Notes: generated from the letters alone by a model not told the origin. DNA of 64,000 nt from Terriglobia bacterium (GCA_009841225.1 VXMF01000036.1:133825-197824); one strand, 5' to 3'. Positions 30,211 through 40,426 are shown, counted from the first letter of the stretch. A program made the numbers and translations.

Positions 30211-30386
30211 AGCATCGGCCTTGGCAAGAGCTGTTCGAGCGGCTGCCGCAGAAGACCCAGGTCGCCGTCAAGGAGAACACGGCTCAAGTGCTGACTGAGC
30301 TGGGCCGGACCGAGCGGAAGCAGCACGACGAAGGCCGGCGCGAGAACGCGCCCGTGCCCGCGCGTCAGGCGGGGCTGCCGCGCTGA
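30198..30386 (+). CDS. Short ORF, probable truncated antitoxin (N-terminal segment only, no HTH)
   Basis: MGKMKHRPWQELFERLPQKTQVAVKENTAQVL...; overlaps the toxin 3' end by 13 bp; KHRPWxEL start resembles XRE-type partners of this toxin family, but the DNA-binding domain is absent. Confidence 0.5.
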   Translation: MGKMKHRPWQELFERLPQKTQVAVKENTAQVLTELGRTERKQHDEGRRENAPVPARQAGLPR

Positions 30387-30672
30387 CCGGTCGCCACCCT
30401 CCGCCGACGGGAAGGCATTGGTCCGCTTCGACGACTTCGCGAGGTGTCTGGTCTCCTCGGCCGCCCAGTCCGCGAACGACGAGTGGAAACCGTTCTGCGG
30501 CCGCGGTGCGATTTTGTGCAGCGTCAACGCGGGAATGGGACTACTGCTCCACATGGGCAACACGAGCTACTGCCCGCAGTCCAGATGTCGCCGCCGGTCC
30601 AGTCGGTGATGACAAGTAATGATTAGGCCGCGCGAGGCTCCGGCCTGTGATAGGGTATCGACCGGAATTCCC

Positions 30673-32169
30673 ATGACCCATAGCATCCGCGTAGCCTGCA
30701 CTGGCGTTGCGATCGCCGCCCTGTTGGCGGCCTGCTCGGCCGAGCAGGCGCCCCCACCCAAGCCCAACATCCTGTTCATCGCGATCGACGACCTCAACGA
30801 TTGGGTGGGACCGCTAGGAGGCCATCCGCAAGTGAAGACGCCGTACATGGACCGGCTGGCTGCGCGCGGCACGACCTTTCTCAACGCCCAGACCCAGGCG
30901 CCTCTGTGTAATCCGTCTCGCACCAGCCTCCTGACCGGCCTCCGGCCGACCAGCACCGGGATTTACGGACTCGCGCCGTGGTTCCGGGAAGTTGATTCGC
31001 TGAATGACATCGAGTCGCTGCCGCAGTACTTCGAGCGCAACGGCTACGCCACCTATGCGACCGGCAAGATCTACCACGGGCGATTCGGGAGGGCAGATAC
31101 AGACACCGAGTTCCAGTTCCTGGGGCCGCCTGCTGGAGTGGGGGCGCGCCCCGAGGAAAAGCTGGTGCAGACGCCGCAGGACCACCCGCTGATGGATTGG
31201 GGTACCTTCCCGCACAAGGACGAGGACAAGGGCGACTGGCAGGTCGCCAGCTGGGCGGTCGAACAGCTGCAAGGACCGCTGAACGGGCCGCAAGAGCAGC
31301 CCTTCTTCTTGGCCGCCGGGTTCTTCCTGCCCCACGTGCCCTGCTACGTGACACAGGAGTGGTACGACATGTACCCGCTCGATTCGGTCGTCCTGCCGGA
31401 GATTCGCCGCGACGACCGTGACGACACGCCTCGCTTCAGCTGGTACCTGCACTGGAAGCTGCCCGAGCCGCGGCTGAAGTTTCTCGAGGAAGCCGGCCAG
31501 TGGCGCAATCTCGTGGCGTCCTATCTCGCGTCGGTCAGCTTCGTCGACAGCCAGGTCGGGCGCGTGCTGGACGCGCTGGAGGCGAGCGGCCATGCCGATG
31601 ACACGGTCGTCGTGCTCTGGTCCGACCACGGCTGGCACCTCGGCGAGAAGCTGATCACTGGCAAGAACACGCTCTGGGACCGCTCGGCCAGGGTGCCCCT
31701 GATCTTCGCGGGCCCGGGCGTCTCCCAAGGCGCTCGCGTGACCAGCCCGGCGGAACTGCTTGACATCTACCCCACGCTGGTCGAGCTTGCCGGCCTGCCC
31801 GCCCAGCAGGGGCTGGACGGCCACAGCTTGGCGCCGCAACTGCAGGACGCGTCGGCGCCGCGCGAATGGCCCGCCATCACCACGCACAATCCTGGCAATC
31901 ACGGTGTCCGCTCGGAGAACTGGCGCTACATCCGCCACGCCGACGGCTCTGAGGAGCTGTACGACATGCGCAACGACCCGCAGGAGTTCGAAAACCTCGC
32001 CGGGGACAGCCAGTACGCCGAGGTAATGGCCGAACACCGTCGCTTCCTGCCCGAGAGCGAACGGCCGCACGCGCCCGGCAGCCGCGCTCGGGTGCTCATC
32101 TACGACGAAGGCAACGTGAACTGGGAGGGCGAAGACGTAGCTCCGACCGATCCCATTCCAGAGATCTGA
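30673..32169 (+). CDS. Sulfatase (iduronate-2-sulfatase-like), lipoprotein
   Basis: LLAACSAEQ lipobox; KPNILFIAIDDLNDW; CNPSRTSLLTG (CxPxR); WSDHGWHLGEK. Confidence 0.9.
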   Translation: MTHSIRVACTGVAIAALLAACSAEQAPPPKPNILFIAIDDLNDWVGPLGGHPQVKTPYMDRLAARGTTFLNAQTQAPLCNPSRTSLLTGLRPTSTGIYGLAPWFREVDSLNDIESLPQYFERNGYATYATGKIYHGRFGRADTDTEFQFLGPPAGVGARPEEKLVQTPQDHPLMDWGTFPHKDEDKGDWQVASWAVEQLQGPLNGPQEQPFFLAAGFFLPHVPCYVTQEWYDMYPLDSVVLPEIRRDDRDDTPRFSWYLHWKLPEPRLKFLEEAGQWRNLVASYLASVSFVDSQVGRVLDALEASGHADDTVVVLWSDHGWHLGEKLITGKNTLWDRSARVPLIFAGPGVSQGARVTSPAELLDIYPTLVELAGLPAQQGLDGHSLAPQLQDASAPREWPAITTHNPGNHGVRSENWRYIRHADGSEELYDMRNDPQEFENLAGDSQYAEVMAEHRRFLPESERPHAPGSRARVLIYDEGNVNWEGEDVAPTDPIPEI

Positions 32170-32238
32170 CAGGGGACTGTCATGCGCCGGGGCAAGCCTT
32201 GGCGCGCTACAGCTCCCATCTGACAACAATGGAGTGTC

Positions 32239-32988
32239 GTGCCTGAGACCGTTCTCGGCGTCATCCCCGCCCGCTTCGCATCGCGACGCTTCGAGGGCAA
32301 GCCTCTGGCGGACTTGGGCGGGAAGCCCCTGATCCAGCACGTATACGAGCGCTCTGCCGCGTGCCCAGTCCTTGAGCGGGTAGTCGTCGCCACGGACGAT
32401 GAGCGGATCCGCGCCGCGGTGGAAGGCTTCGGCGGCACGGTGACGATGACCTCTCCCGATCACGTTTCCGGAACCGACCGCGTAGCCGAAGTGGCCGCCG
32501 CCGAGAGCGCTGCGATCGTCGTCAACATCCAAGGCGACGAGCCGTTTGTCAACGCTCGCGTGCTGGAGCAGGTGGTGCGTCCGCTGCTGGATCCGACTGC
32601 GCCGCCGATGGCGACGCTGTGCAAGCGGATCACGGAGCGAGCCGTGTTGGAAGACCCTAACGTGGTCAAGGTCGTCACCGCCTCAGACGGCACCGCGCTG
32701 TATTTCTCGCGCAGCCCGATCCCTTATCCGGATCGCGGCGTGGGCGCGGCCGCGTGGGAGCACATCGGAATCTACGCCTATCGCAGGGACTTCCTGCTGG
32801 CTTTCAGCCGCATGCGGCCGACGCAACTGGAACTCGCCGAAGGGCTGGAGCAGCTCCGCGCCCTGGAGCACGGCCACCGCATAGCAGTCGTCCCAACCGA
32901 CGACCACGTCGGGGTCAGCGTGGACACTCCTGACGATCTGCGCCGGGCGCGGCAGATGCTGGAGCAGATCGCTGCGGCCCCGGCTTAG
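32239..32988 (+). CDS. kdsB: 3-deoxy-manno-octulosonate cytidylyltransferase
   Basis: VLGVIPARFASRRFEGKPLADLGGKPLIQHVYERS, VVVNIQGDEPF-type motif (IVVNIQGDEPFV), IGIYAYRRDFL. GTG start. Confidence 0.93.
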   Translation: MPETVLGVIPARFASRRFEGKPLADLGGKPLIQHVYERSAACPVLERVVVATDDERIRAAVEGFGGTVTMTSPDHVSGTDRVAEVAAAESAAIVVNIQGDEPFVNARVLEQVVRPLLDPTAPPMATLCKRITERAVLEDPNVVKVVTASDGTALYFSRSPIPYPDRGVGAAAWEHIGIYAYRRDFLLAFSRMRPTQLELAEGLEQLRALEHGHRIAVVPTDDHVGVSVDTPDDLRRARQMLEQIAAAPA

Positions 32989-33092
32989 GGCGCCCTCGTG
33001 GGCGATTGAAGCAGGGGGCGCGGCTTTTCTACAATAGAGGCAGGGAAGGCAGTTCCGATTCTCTGGAACGGGCCTTTTGGAGGGACGACGGG

Positions 33093-33662
33093 ATGTCGGA
33101 AGAACAGGCCGGGGGTGCGTCTGGCGCCTCGCTGATTGGCCGAATCAAGGCGAGCATCCAGGCCGAGAGCAGGGACGAAGAGGCCAAGATCCGCTCGCGG
33201 CGCAGGTTGATCGGGCTGCTCACGGGCGGCTTCCTGATGACGAACCTGCTGATGTTCCTGCGGTTCTTCTTCCCGCGCACGATCTTCGAGCCGCGGACGC
33301 AGTTTCGCATCGGCCTGCCAACCGATTACGGCATCGGCGTCGACACGCGCTTCCAGAAGAGCAAGCGCATCTGGGTCGTGCGCACGACCGACCGGCTATT
33401 CGTGATCTACGCCAGTTGCACGCATCTGGGCTGCACCCCGGACTGGAAGCTCAGCGAGGCGAAGTTCAAGTGCCCGTGCCACGGCAGCGGCTACGACCCG
33501 GAGGGCCGCAACTACGAGGGCCCGGCACCGCGGCCGATGGACCGGGCGTACGTATCACTGGACCCTCAGGGGCGCATCGTTGTGGACACGAGCGTGCTCT
33601 ACCGCGAGGAAAAGGGCCAGCCCACGCAGTTCGACTCCGAGGGCAGCTACCTCCAGGTGTGA
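33093..33662 (+). CDS. Rieske iron-sulfur protein of a cytochrome bc-type complex
   Basis: CTHLGC...CPCHGSGYDPEG Rieske motifs; followed by cytochrome b genes. Confidence 0.93.
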   Translation: MSEEQAGGASGASLIGRIKASIQAESRDEEAKIRSRRRLIGLLTGGFLMTNLLMFLRFFFPRTIFEPRTQFRIGLPTDYGIGVDTRFQKSKRIWVVRTTDRLFVIYASCTHLGCTPDWKLSEAKFKCPCHGSGYDPEGRNYEGPAPRPMDRAYVSLDPQGRIVVDTSVLYREEKGQPTQFDSEGSYLQV

Positions 33663-33683
33663 TGGCGGCAGGAGACCAAGAGC

Positions 33684-34613
33684 ATGGCTGAGAACAACCC
33701 AACCGAAGTCAAGGACGAGCCCTCCGAATCGGCTGGCGGCAACGGCAACGGTGCCCGCTCGCTGCTGGGTGTGACGATCGATCCGGACGAGATCAAGAAG
33801 AAGGCGCAGATCGACCTCGAGGGGCTCAAGCAGCCGACCAAGACCGAGGTCTACAAGTCGATCTTTCGCGTCAAGCATGACCAGACCGCCCGCAGCCGCA
33901 CGCTGGGCGTGCTGAGCAACGTATTCCTGCACCTGCACCCGGCCAAGGTCAACCGCGACGCGGTGCGCTACAACTTCACGTGGGGCATGGGCGGCATCAG
34001 CTTCTACCTGTTCTGGGTGCTGACCTGGACCGGCGTGCTGCTGATGTTCTATTACCACCCGACCAAGGTCCAGGCCTTCCGCGACATTCTCTACCTCGAG
34101 CACGACGTGCCCTTCGGCAAGCTGCTGCGTAACATGCACCGCTGGGCCGCGCACGCGATGGTGCTGACCGTGCAGCTGCACATGTTCCGGGTGTTCCTGA
34201 CGGGCTCGTACAAGAAGCCGCGCCAGTTCAACTGGTCGGTCGGGGTGATCCTGCTAGTTCTGACGCTGTTGCTGTCGTTCACGGGCTACCTGCTGCCCGA
34301 CGACCAGCTCGGCTTCTGGGCGGTCACCGTCGGCACCAACATGGCGCGCGCGACCCCCATACTGGGGCACGAAGGGCCCTTTGGGCCGGAACTTGGCATG
34401 ACGCCCTTCAACGACGTGCGCTTCGCCCTGCTGGGCGGCTCGATCGTGGATGCCAACGCGCTGCTGCGCGCCTATATCTGGCACTGCATCGCGATCCCGG
34501 GCTTTGCGGCGATCTTCATGATCGTGCACTTCTGGCGAGTCCGGAAGGACGGCGGCATTTCCGGGCCTGCCCCGATCATGCTCGAGAAGGAAATCAAGCC
34601 GGTCCGCAGGTAA
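33684..34613 (+). CDS. Cytochrome b, N-terminal (b6-like) subunit
   Basis: LRNMHRWAAHAMVLTVQLHMFRVFLTGSYKKPRQFNWSVGVILLVLTLLLSFTGYLLPDDQLGFWA. Confidence 0.93.
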   Translation: MAENNPTEVKDEPSESAGGNGNGARSLLGVTIDPDEIKKKAQIDLEGLKQPTKTEVYKSIFRVKHDQTARSRTLGVLSNVFLHLHPAKVNRDAVRYNFTWGMGGISFYLFWVLTWTGVLLMFYYHPTKVQAFRDILYLEHDVPFGKLLRNMHRWAAHAMVLTVQLHMFRVFLTGSYKKPRQFNWSVGVILLVLTLLLSFTGYLLPDDQLGFWAVTVGTNMARATPILGHEGPFGPELGMTPFNDVRFALLGGSIVDANALLRAYIWHCIAIPGFAAIFMIVHFWRVRKDGGISGPAPIMLEKEIKPVRR

Positions 34614-34643
34614 GCGTTAGCGAAGAGAGCAGGAATCAGCACA

Positions 34644-35579
34644 ATGGATTGGCACCAACTCTGGACCATCGTCTCGCTCCCGGACAACATCCCGATCGTG
34701 GGGATGCTCTTCATCATCCCATTCTTCACTTGGTACGCCCTGCGCCAGGCGCGCGCGAACGACCGCCTGGTCGAGCGGCTGGAGAACGACCCGGACATGG
34801 CCAAGACGCACCACCGCAAGGTGCAGCCCTTCAAGAAGGGCTGGGTGCGGGAGGTGGCCGTGTGGCCCTACCTGCTGCGCATGGAGTTCTTGGCGGCGAT
34901 CATCGTCACCATCATCCTGATGGTGTGGTCGATCACGCTCGACGCGCCGCTTGAGGAGCCAGCCAATCCGTCCCTGACGATGAACCCTTCCAAGGCGCCG
35001 TGGTATTTCCTCGGCCTGCAGGAGATGCTGGTTTACTTCGACCCGTGGATCGCCGGTGTCGTGATGCCGACGCTGATCATCATCGGCCTGATCGTGATCC
35101 CCTACATCGACGCGAACCCGCTGGGCAACGGCTACTACACCTACAAGCAGCGGCGCTTCGCGATCTGGGCCTTCATTTTCGGCTTCATCATCCTGTGGTG
35201 CTCGATGATCGTGATCGGCACCCTGATCCGCGGCCCGGGCTGGATGTGGTTCTGGCCGGGCATGACTTGGGACCACAACCGCCTGATCTTCGAGATCAAC
35301 CGCGACTTGCACGAGATCGTGGGCATCACCTCCCAGCCGTGGATCGGAATTTTCGGCGGCTTGGTGGTGGGCGGCTTCATGGTGGTGGCGGGCTACGCTT
35401 GCCACCGCATCATCACGGCCACCGAGTTCAGCCGCAAGATACTGGGCCGCATGTCGCTGCTGCAGTACGCGATCATGCAGGGGCTGCTCATCATCATGCT
35501 GGCGCTGCCGGTCAAGATGGCGGCGCGCTTGTTGTTCCGCATCAAATACGTGTGGGTCACGCCGTGGTTCAACGTCTAG
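34644..35579 (+). CDS. Cytochrome b, C-terminal (subunit IV-like) protein
   Basis: NPSKAPWYFLGLQEMLVYFDPWIAGVVMPTLIIIGLIVIPYID. Confidence 0.88.
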   Translation: MDWHQLWTIVSLPDNIPIVGMLFIIPFFTWYALRQARANDRLVERLENDPDMAKTHHRKVQPFKKGWVREVAVWPYLLRMEFLAAIIVTIILMVWSITLDAPLEEPANPSLTMNPSKAPWYFLGLQEMLVYFDPWIAGVVMPTLIIIGLIVIPYIDANPLGNGYYTYKQRRFAIWAFIFGFIILWCSMIVIGTLIRGPGWMWFWPGMTWDHNRLIFEINRDLHEIVGITSQPWIGIFGGLVVGGFMVVAGYACHRIITATEFSRKILGRMSLLQYAIMQGLLIIMLALPVKMAARLLFRIKYVWVTPWFNV

Positions 35580-35625
35580 CGTTGCAGGCAAACGAGGCCA
35601 CGCAAGGGAAGGCATAGCGATTTAC

Positions 35626-38622
35626 ATGGCAGAAGAAACCCAGGTTCAGCCGGATCCGATAACCACCAAGTCGTACAGCGTCCACCTGCTGGTGTCGATG
35701 CTGCTACTGCTGGCGTCGCTGGTGTGGGCGATCTACGACGAAGTCGAGATCATGCGGCCTTACAAGGACTACCAGGCCCGCTTCAGGGCGTACTACTCGC
35801 GCTTCTTGACCGAACTGCAGCCGCAGCAGGCGGCCAAGGAGGACGCGATCCGCCAGTCTCCGGAATACCAGCAGGTCAGCGGCGAGCTCGGCACCGCCGA
35901 AGAGGCGGTTCGCGCGCGCATAGCCGAGATCGACCGCGAGGTCGGCCAAGGCGTGGTGCCGCGCATGACCTCGGCCCGCAACGCCTTCCAGATCCTGCGC
36001 AGCGAGATCGACGCGCAGCGCTACCTGATCGAGGTCTCCCACGACGAGGGAGACAAGGAGTCCATGCGGGAGGACATCGAGGAAATCCGCGCCCGCGTCG
36101 TCGAAGTCGAGCTGCCGCTCGCCGACGGCTCCGGCGGGACGGAGGAGCTGGAGCTGCAGTACGAGCAGCTCGAGGCGGAATTCCTCGGCATGCAGGAGCG
36201 CCGCACCAAGCTTCAGGCCGAGCGCTTGGAGGCGCTGGCCGAGGCGAACCGGCTGCGCGCCGAGCGCGACGCGCTGATGTCCGACCGCCTGGTCGGCCTG
36301 GGCGCGACGCAGATCGACGGGCTGATCGCGAACATGCGCAACTTCGACATCGGCATCAAGCAGATCCACCTGCTGGACATCGACTTGGTGGATCGTTGCG
36401 AGTCCTGCCACCTCGGCATTCGCGAGCCCGTCGAGATCGGGCCCACGGACCTGATCTACCCGGTGTTCCAGAGCCACCCCCGGCCGGAACTGCTCACGAT
36501 CCACGACCCCGAGGCCTTCGGCTGCTCGTCCTGTCACAACGGCAACGGCCGAGCCACGCGCAGCGTGACCAAGGGCCACGGGCGGCACAAGTTCTGGCTC
36601 TGGCCGATGTATTTCCCAGAGAACGTCGAGGCCGGCTGCCATCAGTGCCACGCGAACGAGATCGTCACGCCCGGCGGCGAGACGCTCAACATGGGGCGCG
36701 AGCTGTACATGAACAAGGGCTGCTGGGGCTGCCACCGCTTCGAGGGCTACGACGCCGAGGCCGAGGAGCTGACGGCCGTGAGCCAGGAGTTGCGCAACCT
36801 CAGCGCGACCCACGGGGCGAACGCCAAGGAGATGCGCGTCAACCTCGATCTGGGAGACACGGCCGCAGACGGCGCCGCCGCCCAGCGGTACTACGCCCGG
36901 GCGGAGGAGCTGCGGCTGACCAACACGCGCCTCGATGCCGAGATTCACAATCTGACCATGGAACAGGCCAACCTCGCCCAGGAAGTCAAGAAGTTCGGCC
37001 CCAGCCTCAAGGAGATCAAGCTCAAGGACGTCAAGGAGTGGATTCCGGAATGGGTCAAGAATCCCCACGAGTTCCGCCCGGGTTCGAAGATGCCGGTGTT
37101 CCGGCTGCTGGACGAGGAGGTCCAGCAGATCTCGGCCTATCTGTGGCAGAACGCGCTGGACGGCGAGCTGGTCCGCCAGCCGCGCGGGAACTCCGAGCGA
37201 GGCCAGGAACTGTTCGAGACCCGGGGCTGCCTGGGCTGCCACTCGATCGGAGAGGGCGACAGCCAGATGGGCGGGGACTTTGCCGCCAACCTCAGCCGGG
37301 TCGGCGAAAAGATGAACTACGACTACATGGTGCGCTGGATTCACGATCCGTCGGAAGTGACCCCGGATCCGAACGTGCCCGATGCGATGCGGCCGCGCCC
37401 GGTAATGCCGAGCCTGCGCCTGACCGATCGCGAGTCGCGGGACATCGCCACCTACCTCAGCGAGCAGCGAACGGACCAGGAGTACCCGCCAGCGCCGTAC
37501 ATGGACGATCCGGAGATGGCAGCGGCGGGCTTGGACGCCATCCGGCACTACGGTTGCGCCGGCTGTCACGAGATCTCGGGCCTCGAGGAAGAGGGCCGCA
37601 TCGGCACGGACCTGACGCTGGAGGGCAGCAAGCCGCTGGAGCGACTCGATTTTGCCCTCAAGACGCACGAGGCCGAGCTGGAGGGTTGGTACTCGCACAA
37701 GGGCTTCTTCGAGCGCAAGCTCGAGAACCCGGCGGTCTTCGACGAGGGCAAGGAGCGCGAGCACCTCGAGCGTCTGCGGATGCCCAACTTCAACCTCAAC
37801 GCCGAGGAGATCAACGCCCTGACGACGTTCCTGCTGGGCGCGGTCGAGACGACTTTCCCCGAGCAGTACCGCTTCGAGCCGGAGGATGAGCGCGCTGACG
37901 TGCAAGAGGGCTGGTGGATCATCACGCGGCACAACTGCACGGGCTGCCACCAGATCCGCCCGGGCAACGTTTCGTCGTTCATGACAATTCCGCGCTACAC
38001 CGACGACCCCGACTGGGCCGAGCAGCTGCCGCCGCAGTTGTACACGGAGGGCGCCCGCGTGCAGCCCGACTGGCTGGCGGGCTTTCTTGCCAACCCGGCT
38101 CTCAGCGAACGCGACGTGAACCGCAACGGGGTGCGCGAGTACCTGCACGCGCGCATGCCGACGTTCTACTTCTCGGACCGCCAGCTGGCGAAGCTCACCA
38201 AGTTCTTCATGGCCCGCGACTCGCAGCCGGTGCCGCACATGCCCGAAGCCATGGAGGCGCTGACGAACGCGGAGCGGGCGATCGGGCGTCAGCTGTTCGT
38301 CAGCGATGCCGCGCCGTGCCTGAACTGCCATATGACCGGCATCCCGTCGCAGGATGTCGACGCCACGGCGCCCAATTTCCTGATCGCGTCCGAGCGTCTG
38401 AAGCCGAACTGGACCTACCGCTGGATGCTCGAGCCGGCCTCGATCGCGCCGGGCACGGCGATGCCGTCCGAACTGTTCGAACGCGATGGCGACCGCTGGG
38501 TGTTCGCAGGCCAGATCCCGGCCCAAGCGCGCAATTACGATGGCGACCATGCCGATCTGCTGACGCGCTACATGTTCCAAATGGACGCTGCGGAATTGCG
38601 TCGTCTGCAAGCCCTACAATGA
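35626..38622 (+). CDS. Membrane-anchored multiheme c-type cytochrome with 8 CXXCH motifs
   Basis: CESCH, CSSCH, CHQCH, CWGCH, CLGCH, CAGCH, CTGCH, CLNCH; N-terminal TM segment LLVSMLLLLASLVWAIY followed by a charged, coiled-coil-like region. Confidence 0.92.
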   Translation: MAEETQVQPDPITTKSYSVHLLVSMLLLLASLVWAIYDEVEIMRPYKDYQARFRAYYSRFLTELQPQQAAKEDAIRQSPEYQQVSGELGTAEEAVRARIAEIDREVGQGVVPRMTSARNAFQILRSEIDAQRYLIEVSHDEGDKESMREDIEEIRARVVEVELPLADGSGGTEELELQYEQLEAEFLGMQERRTKLQAERLEALAEANRLRAERDALMSDRLVGLGATQIDGLIANMRNFDIGIKQIHLLDIDLVDRCESCHLGIREPVEIGPTDLIYPVFQSHPRPELLTIHDPEAFGCSSCHNGNGRATRSVTKGHGRHKFWLWPMYFPENVEAGCHQCHANEIVTPGGETLNMGRELYMNKGCWGCHRFEGYDAEAEELTAVSQELRNLSATHGANAKEMRVNLDLGDTAADGAAAQRYYARAEELRLTNTRLDAEIHNLTMEQANLAQEVKKFGPSLKEIKLKDVKEWIPEWVKNPHEFRPGSKMPVFRLLDEEVQQISAYLWQNALDGELVRQPRGNSERGQELFETRGCLGCHSIGEGDSQMGGDFAANLSRVGEKMNYDYMVRWIHDPSEVTPDPNVPDAMRPRPVMPSLRLTDRESRDIATYLSEQRTDQEYPPAPYMDDPEMAAAGLDAIRHYGCAGCHEISGLEEEGRIGTDLTLEGSKPLERLDFALKTHEAELEGWYSHKGFFERKLENPAVFDEGKEREHLERLRMPNFNLNAEEINALTTFLLGAVETTFPEQYRFEPEDERADVQEGWWIITRHNCTGCHQIRPGNVSSFMTIPRYTDDPDWAEQLPPQLYTEGARVQPDWLAGFLANPALSERDVNRNGVREYLHARMPTFYFSDRQLAKLTKFFMARDSQPVPHMPEAMEALTNAERAIGRQLFVSDAAPCLNCHMTGIPSQDVDATAPNFLIASERLKPNWTYRWMLEPASIAPGTAMPSELFERDGDRWVFAGQIPAQARNYDGDHADLLTRYMFQMDAAELRRLQALQ

Positions 38623-38653
38623 GGATTCAAACGCTTTTCGGAGGTATGCAAGC

Positions 38654-39469
38654 GTGAGCAAAGGTAAAGTTCTGGCGGCGGCTTTGGTGCCCGCGGCCCT
38701 GCTGGCCCTGGCCGTGGCCTGTGGCGGCGACGACTACTTCGACGATTACGACGCGAGGACGAGGGGCCAGCAGGGCGGCCAGTCCGGCGGCGATGCCGCG
38801 CCCGTCGGCGAGATGGTGACGGTGGACCCGGCCACGGCCGCGACGGTGACGGGCATGATCACGTTCTCGGGCGACGCTCCGCGCTTCCCTCCGGTCAACA
38901 TGAGCGCCGAGCCTGACTGCATCCAGCTGCACGGCGGGCGCGTGCCCTCCGACCGCGTGGTCATCAACGACGGCAAGCTGCAGCACGTCTTGGTGTGGGT
39001 CTCGCAGGGGCTCGAAGGCAAGCGCTTCCCGGTGCGCACCGACTCGGTCAATCTGGATCAAGACGGCTGCATCTACAAGCCGCACGTCGTCGCCGTGCAG
39101 ATGGGCCAGCCGCTGAACATCACCAACTCCGACCCCACGACCCACAACGTGCACCCGCTGCCTCGCGAAAACCGCGAGTGGAACAAGTCCCAGACCTCCG
39201 GCGCCCCGGCGATTGACTACGCCTTCCCGCGCGCCGAGATGAAGATCGCGGTCAAGTGCAACATCCATCCTTGGATGCAGGCCTATATCCACGTGATGGA
39301 GCACCCGTATTTCGCGGTCAGCGCGTCCGACGGGACGTTCGAGATCGGCAACCTTCCTCCGGGCAGCTACACGCTGCAAGCGGTGCATGAGCAGCTGGGA
39401 GAGCAGGAAGTGCAGGTCACTGTCGGGCCCAGCGAGAGCACGGAAGTCACTTTCGCCTATTCCAACTGA
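38654..39469 (+). CDS. Cupredoxin-like lipoprotein with C-terminal carboxypeptidase-regulatory-like domain
   Basis: LALAVACGG lipobox; DPTTHNVHPL and VKCNIHPWMQAYIHVMEHPYFAVSASDGTFEIGNLPPGSYTL. Confidence 0.8.
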   Translation: MSKGKVLAAALVPAALLALAVACGGDDYFDDYDARTRGQQGGQSGGDAAPVGEMVTVDPATAATVTGMITFSGDAPRFPPVNMSAEPDCIQLHGGRVPSDRVVINDGKLQHVLVWVSQGLEGKRFPVRTDSVNLDQDGCIYKPHVVAVQMGQPLNITNSDPTTHNVHPLPRENREWNKSQTSGAPAIDYAFPRAEMKIAVKCNIHPWMQAYIHVMEHPYFAVSASDGTFEIGNLPPGSYTLQAVHEQLGEQEVQVTVGPSESTEVTFAYSN

Positions 39470-39498
39470 TGTCCGAGCGCCGCCGGCGCGCCTAGGCA

Positions 39499-40404
39499 AT
39501 GAACACCAACCTCCCGACCACCGTGCGGGCTGCTGGCGGCACCAATGCGGCCGCAGTGCTGGCTGATTACTACGAACTGGTCAAGCCGTCGATCGTCTGG
39601 CTCATCCTGATGTCCACGGCGATGGGGTCCTACTTGGCAGCCGATGGTGCCCTGCCGGCCGCGCAGACGCTACACGCCCTGTTCGCGACGGCGTTGCTAG
39701 CCGCCGGAACCGGTGCCTTGAACCAGTGGTGGGAGCGGGACGTGGATGCCCGCATGCGCCGCACAGCGACCCGTCCGCTGCCCGCGGGCAGGGTTCCGTC
39801 GCGTTCGGCATTGGTCTATGCGTCCGGCCTGACGGTCGCGGGCTTGGCCTACTTGTTCGTTGGCGTCAATGTGCTCAGCTTTTGGCTCGGCGTGTGCACG
39901 GTAGTCAGCTATAACCTCGTCTACACGCCGCTGAAGACGCGCACGTGGTGGTCGACAACGCTGGGCGCGTTCCCTGGAGCCGTGCCGCCCCTGATGGGCT
40001 GGGCCGCCCTGCGCGGCAGCTTGGGTATCGAGGCTTGGGTCCTGTTCGGGGTCCTGTTCCTGTGGCAGTTCCCGCACTTCTACGCGATCGCGTGGATGTA
40101 CCGCGAGGACTACGCTCGGGCCGGAATCCGGATGCTCCCCGTGGTCGAGCCGTCGGGCAGGTCGACGTACCGCCAGATCATCGCCAGCTCGACCCTGCTC
40201 GTGCCGCTCTCGATGGCCCCGGCGTGGCTGGGCATGGCAGCTTCGTGGTACGTGGTGCCCGCATTCCTGCTCGGCTGCGCTTACCTCGCGGCGGGGGTTC
40301 GACTGGCCAAGAGCGGTACGGCCGGCGACGCGAGAGACTTGCTGCGCGCGTCGGTGCTATACCTGCCGTTGCTATACCTGTTCCTGCTGGTCGCCAAGCC
40401 CTGA
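39499..40404 (+). CDS. ctaB: Protoheme IX farnesyltransferase (heme O synthase)
   Basis: YYELVKPSIVWLILMSTAMGSYLA, GALNQWWERDVDARMRRTATRPLPAGRV, YNLVYTPLKTRT. Confidence 0.93.
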   Translation: MNTNLPTTVRAAGGTNAAAVLADYYELVKPSIVWLILMSTAMGSYLAADGALPAAQTLHALFATALLAAGTGALNQWWERDVDARMRRTATRPLPAGRVPSRSALVYASGLTVAGLAYLFVGVNVLSFWLGVCTVVSYNLVYTPLKTRTWWSTTLGAFPGAVPPLMGWAALRGSLGIEAWVLFGVLFLWQFPHFYAIAWMYREDYARAGIRMLPVVEPSGRSTYRQIIASSTLLVPLSMAPAWLGMAASWYVVPAFLLGCAYLAAGVRLAKSGTAGDARDLLRASVLYLPLLYLFLLVAKP

Positions 40405-40426
40405 CTGCTCGTCCGAGCTTCCGCCT

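Noticed and set aside
30814-32532. 572-aa antisense ORF over the sulfatase/kdsB region
   Set aside because: Antisense shadow; spans two real genes on the opposite strand.
35704-38610. 968-aa antisense ORF (and the 721-aa +frame ORF 35724..37889) over the octaheme cytochrome
   Set aside because: Shadow ORFs of a high-GC gene; low-complexity R/A/G/L composition and no family motifs, whereas the sense frame has eight CXXCH motifs.
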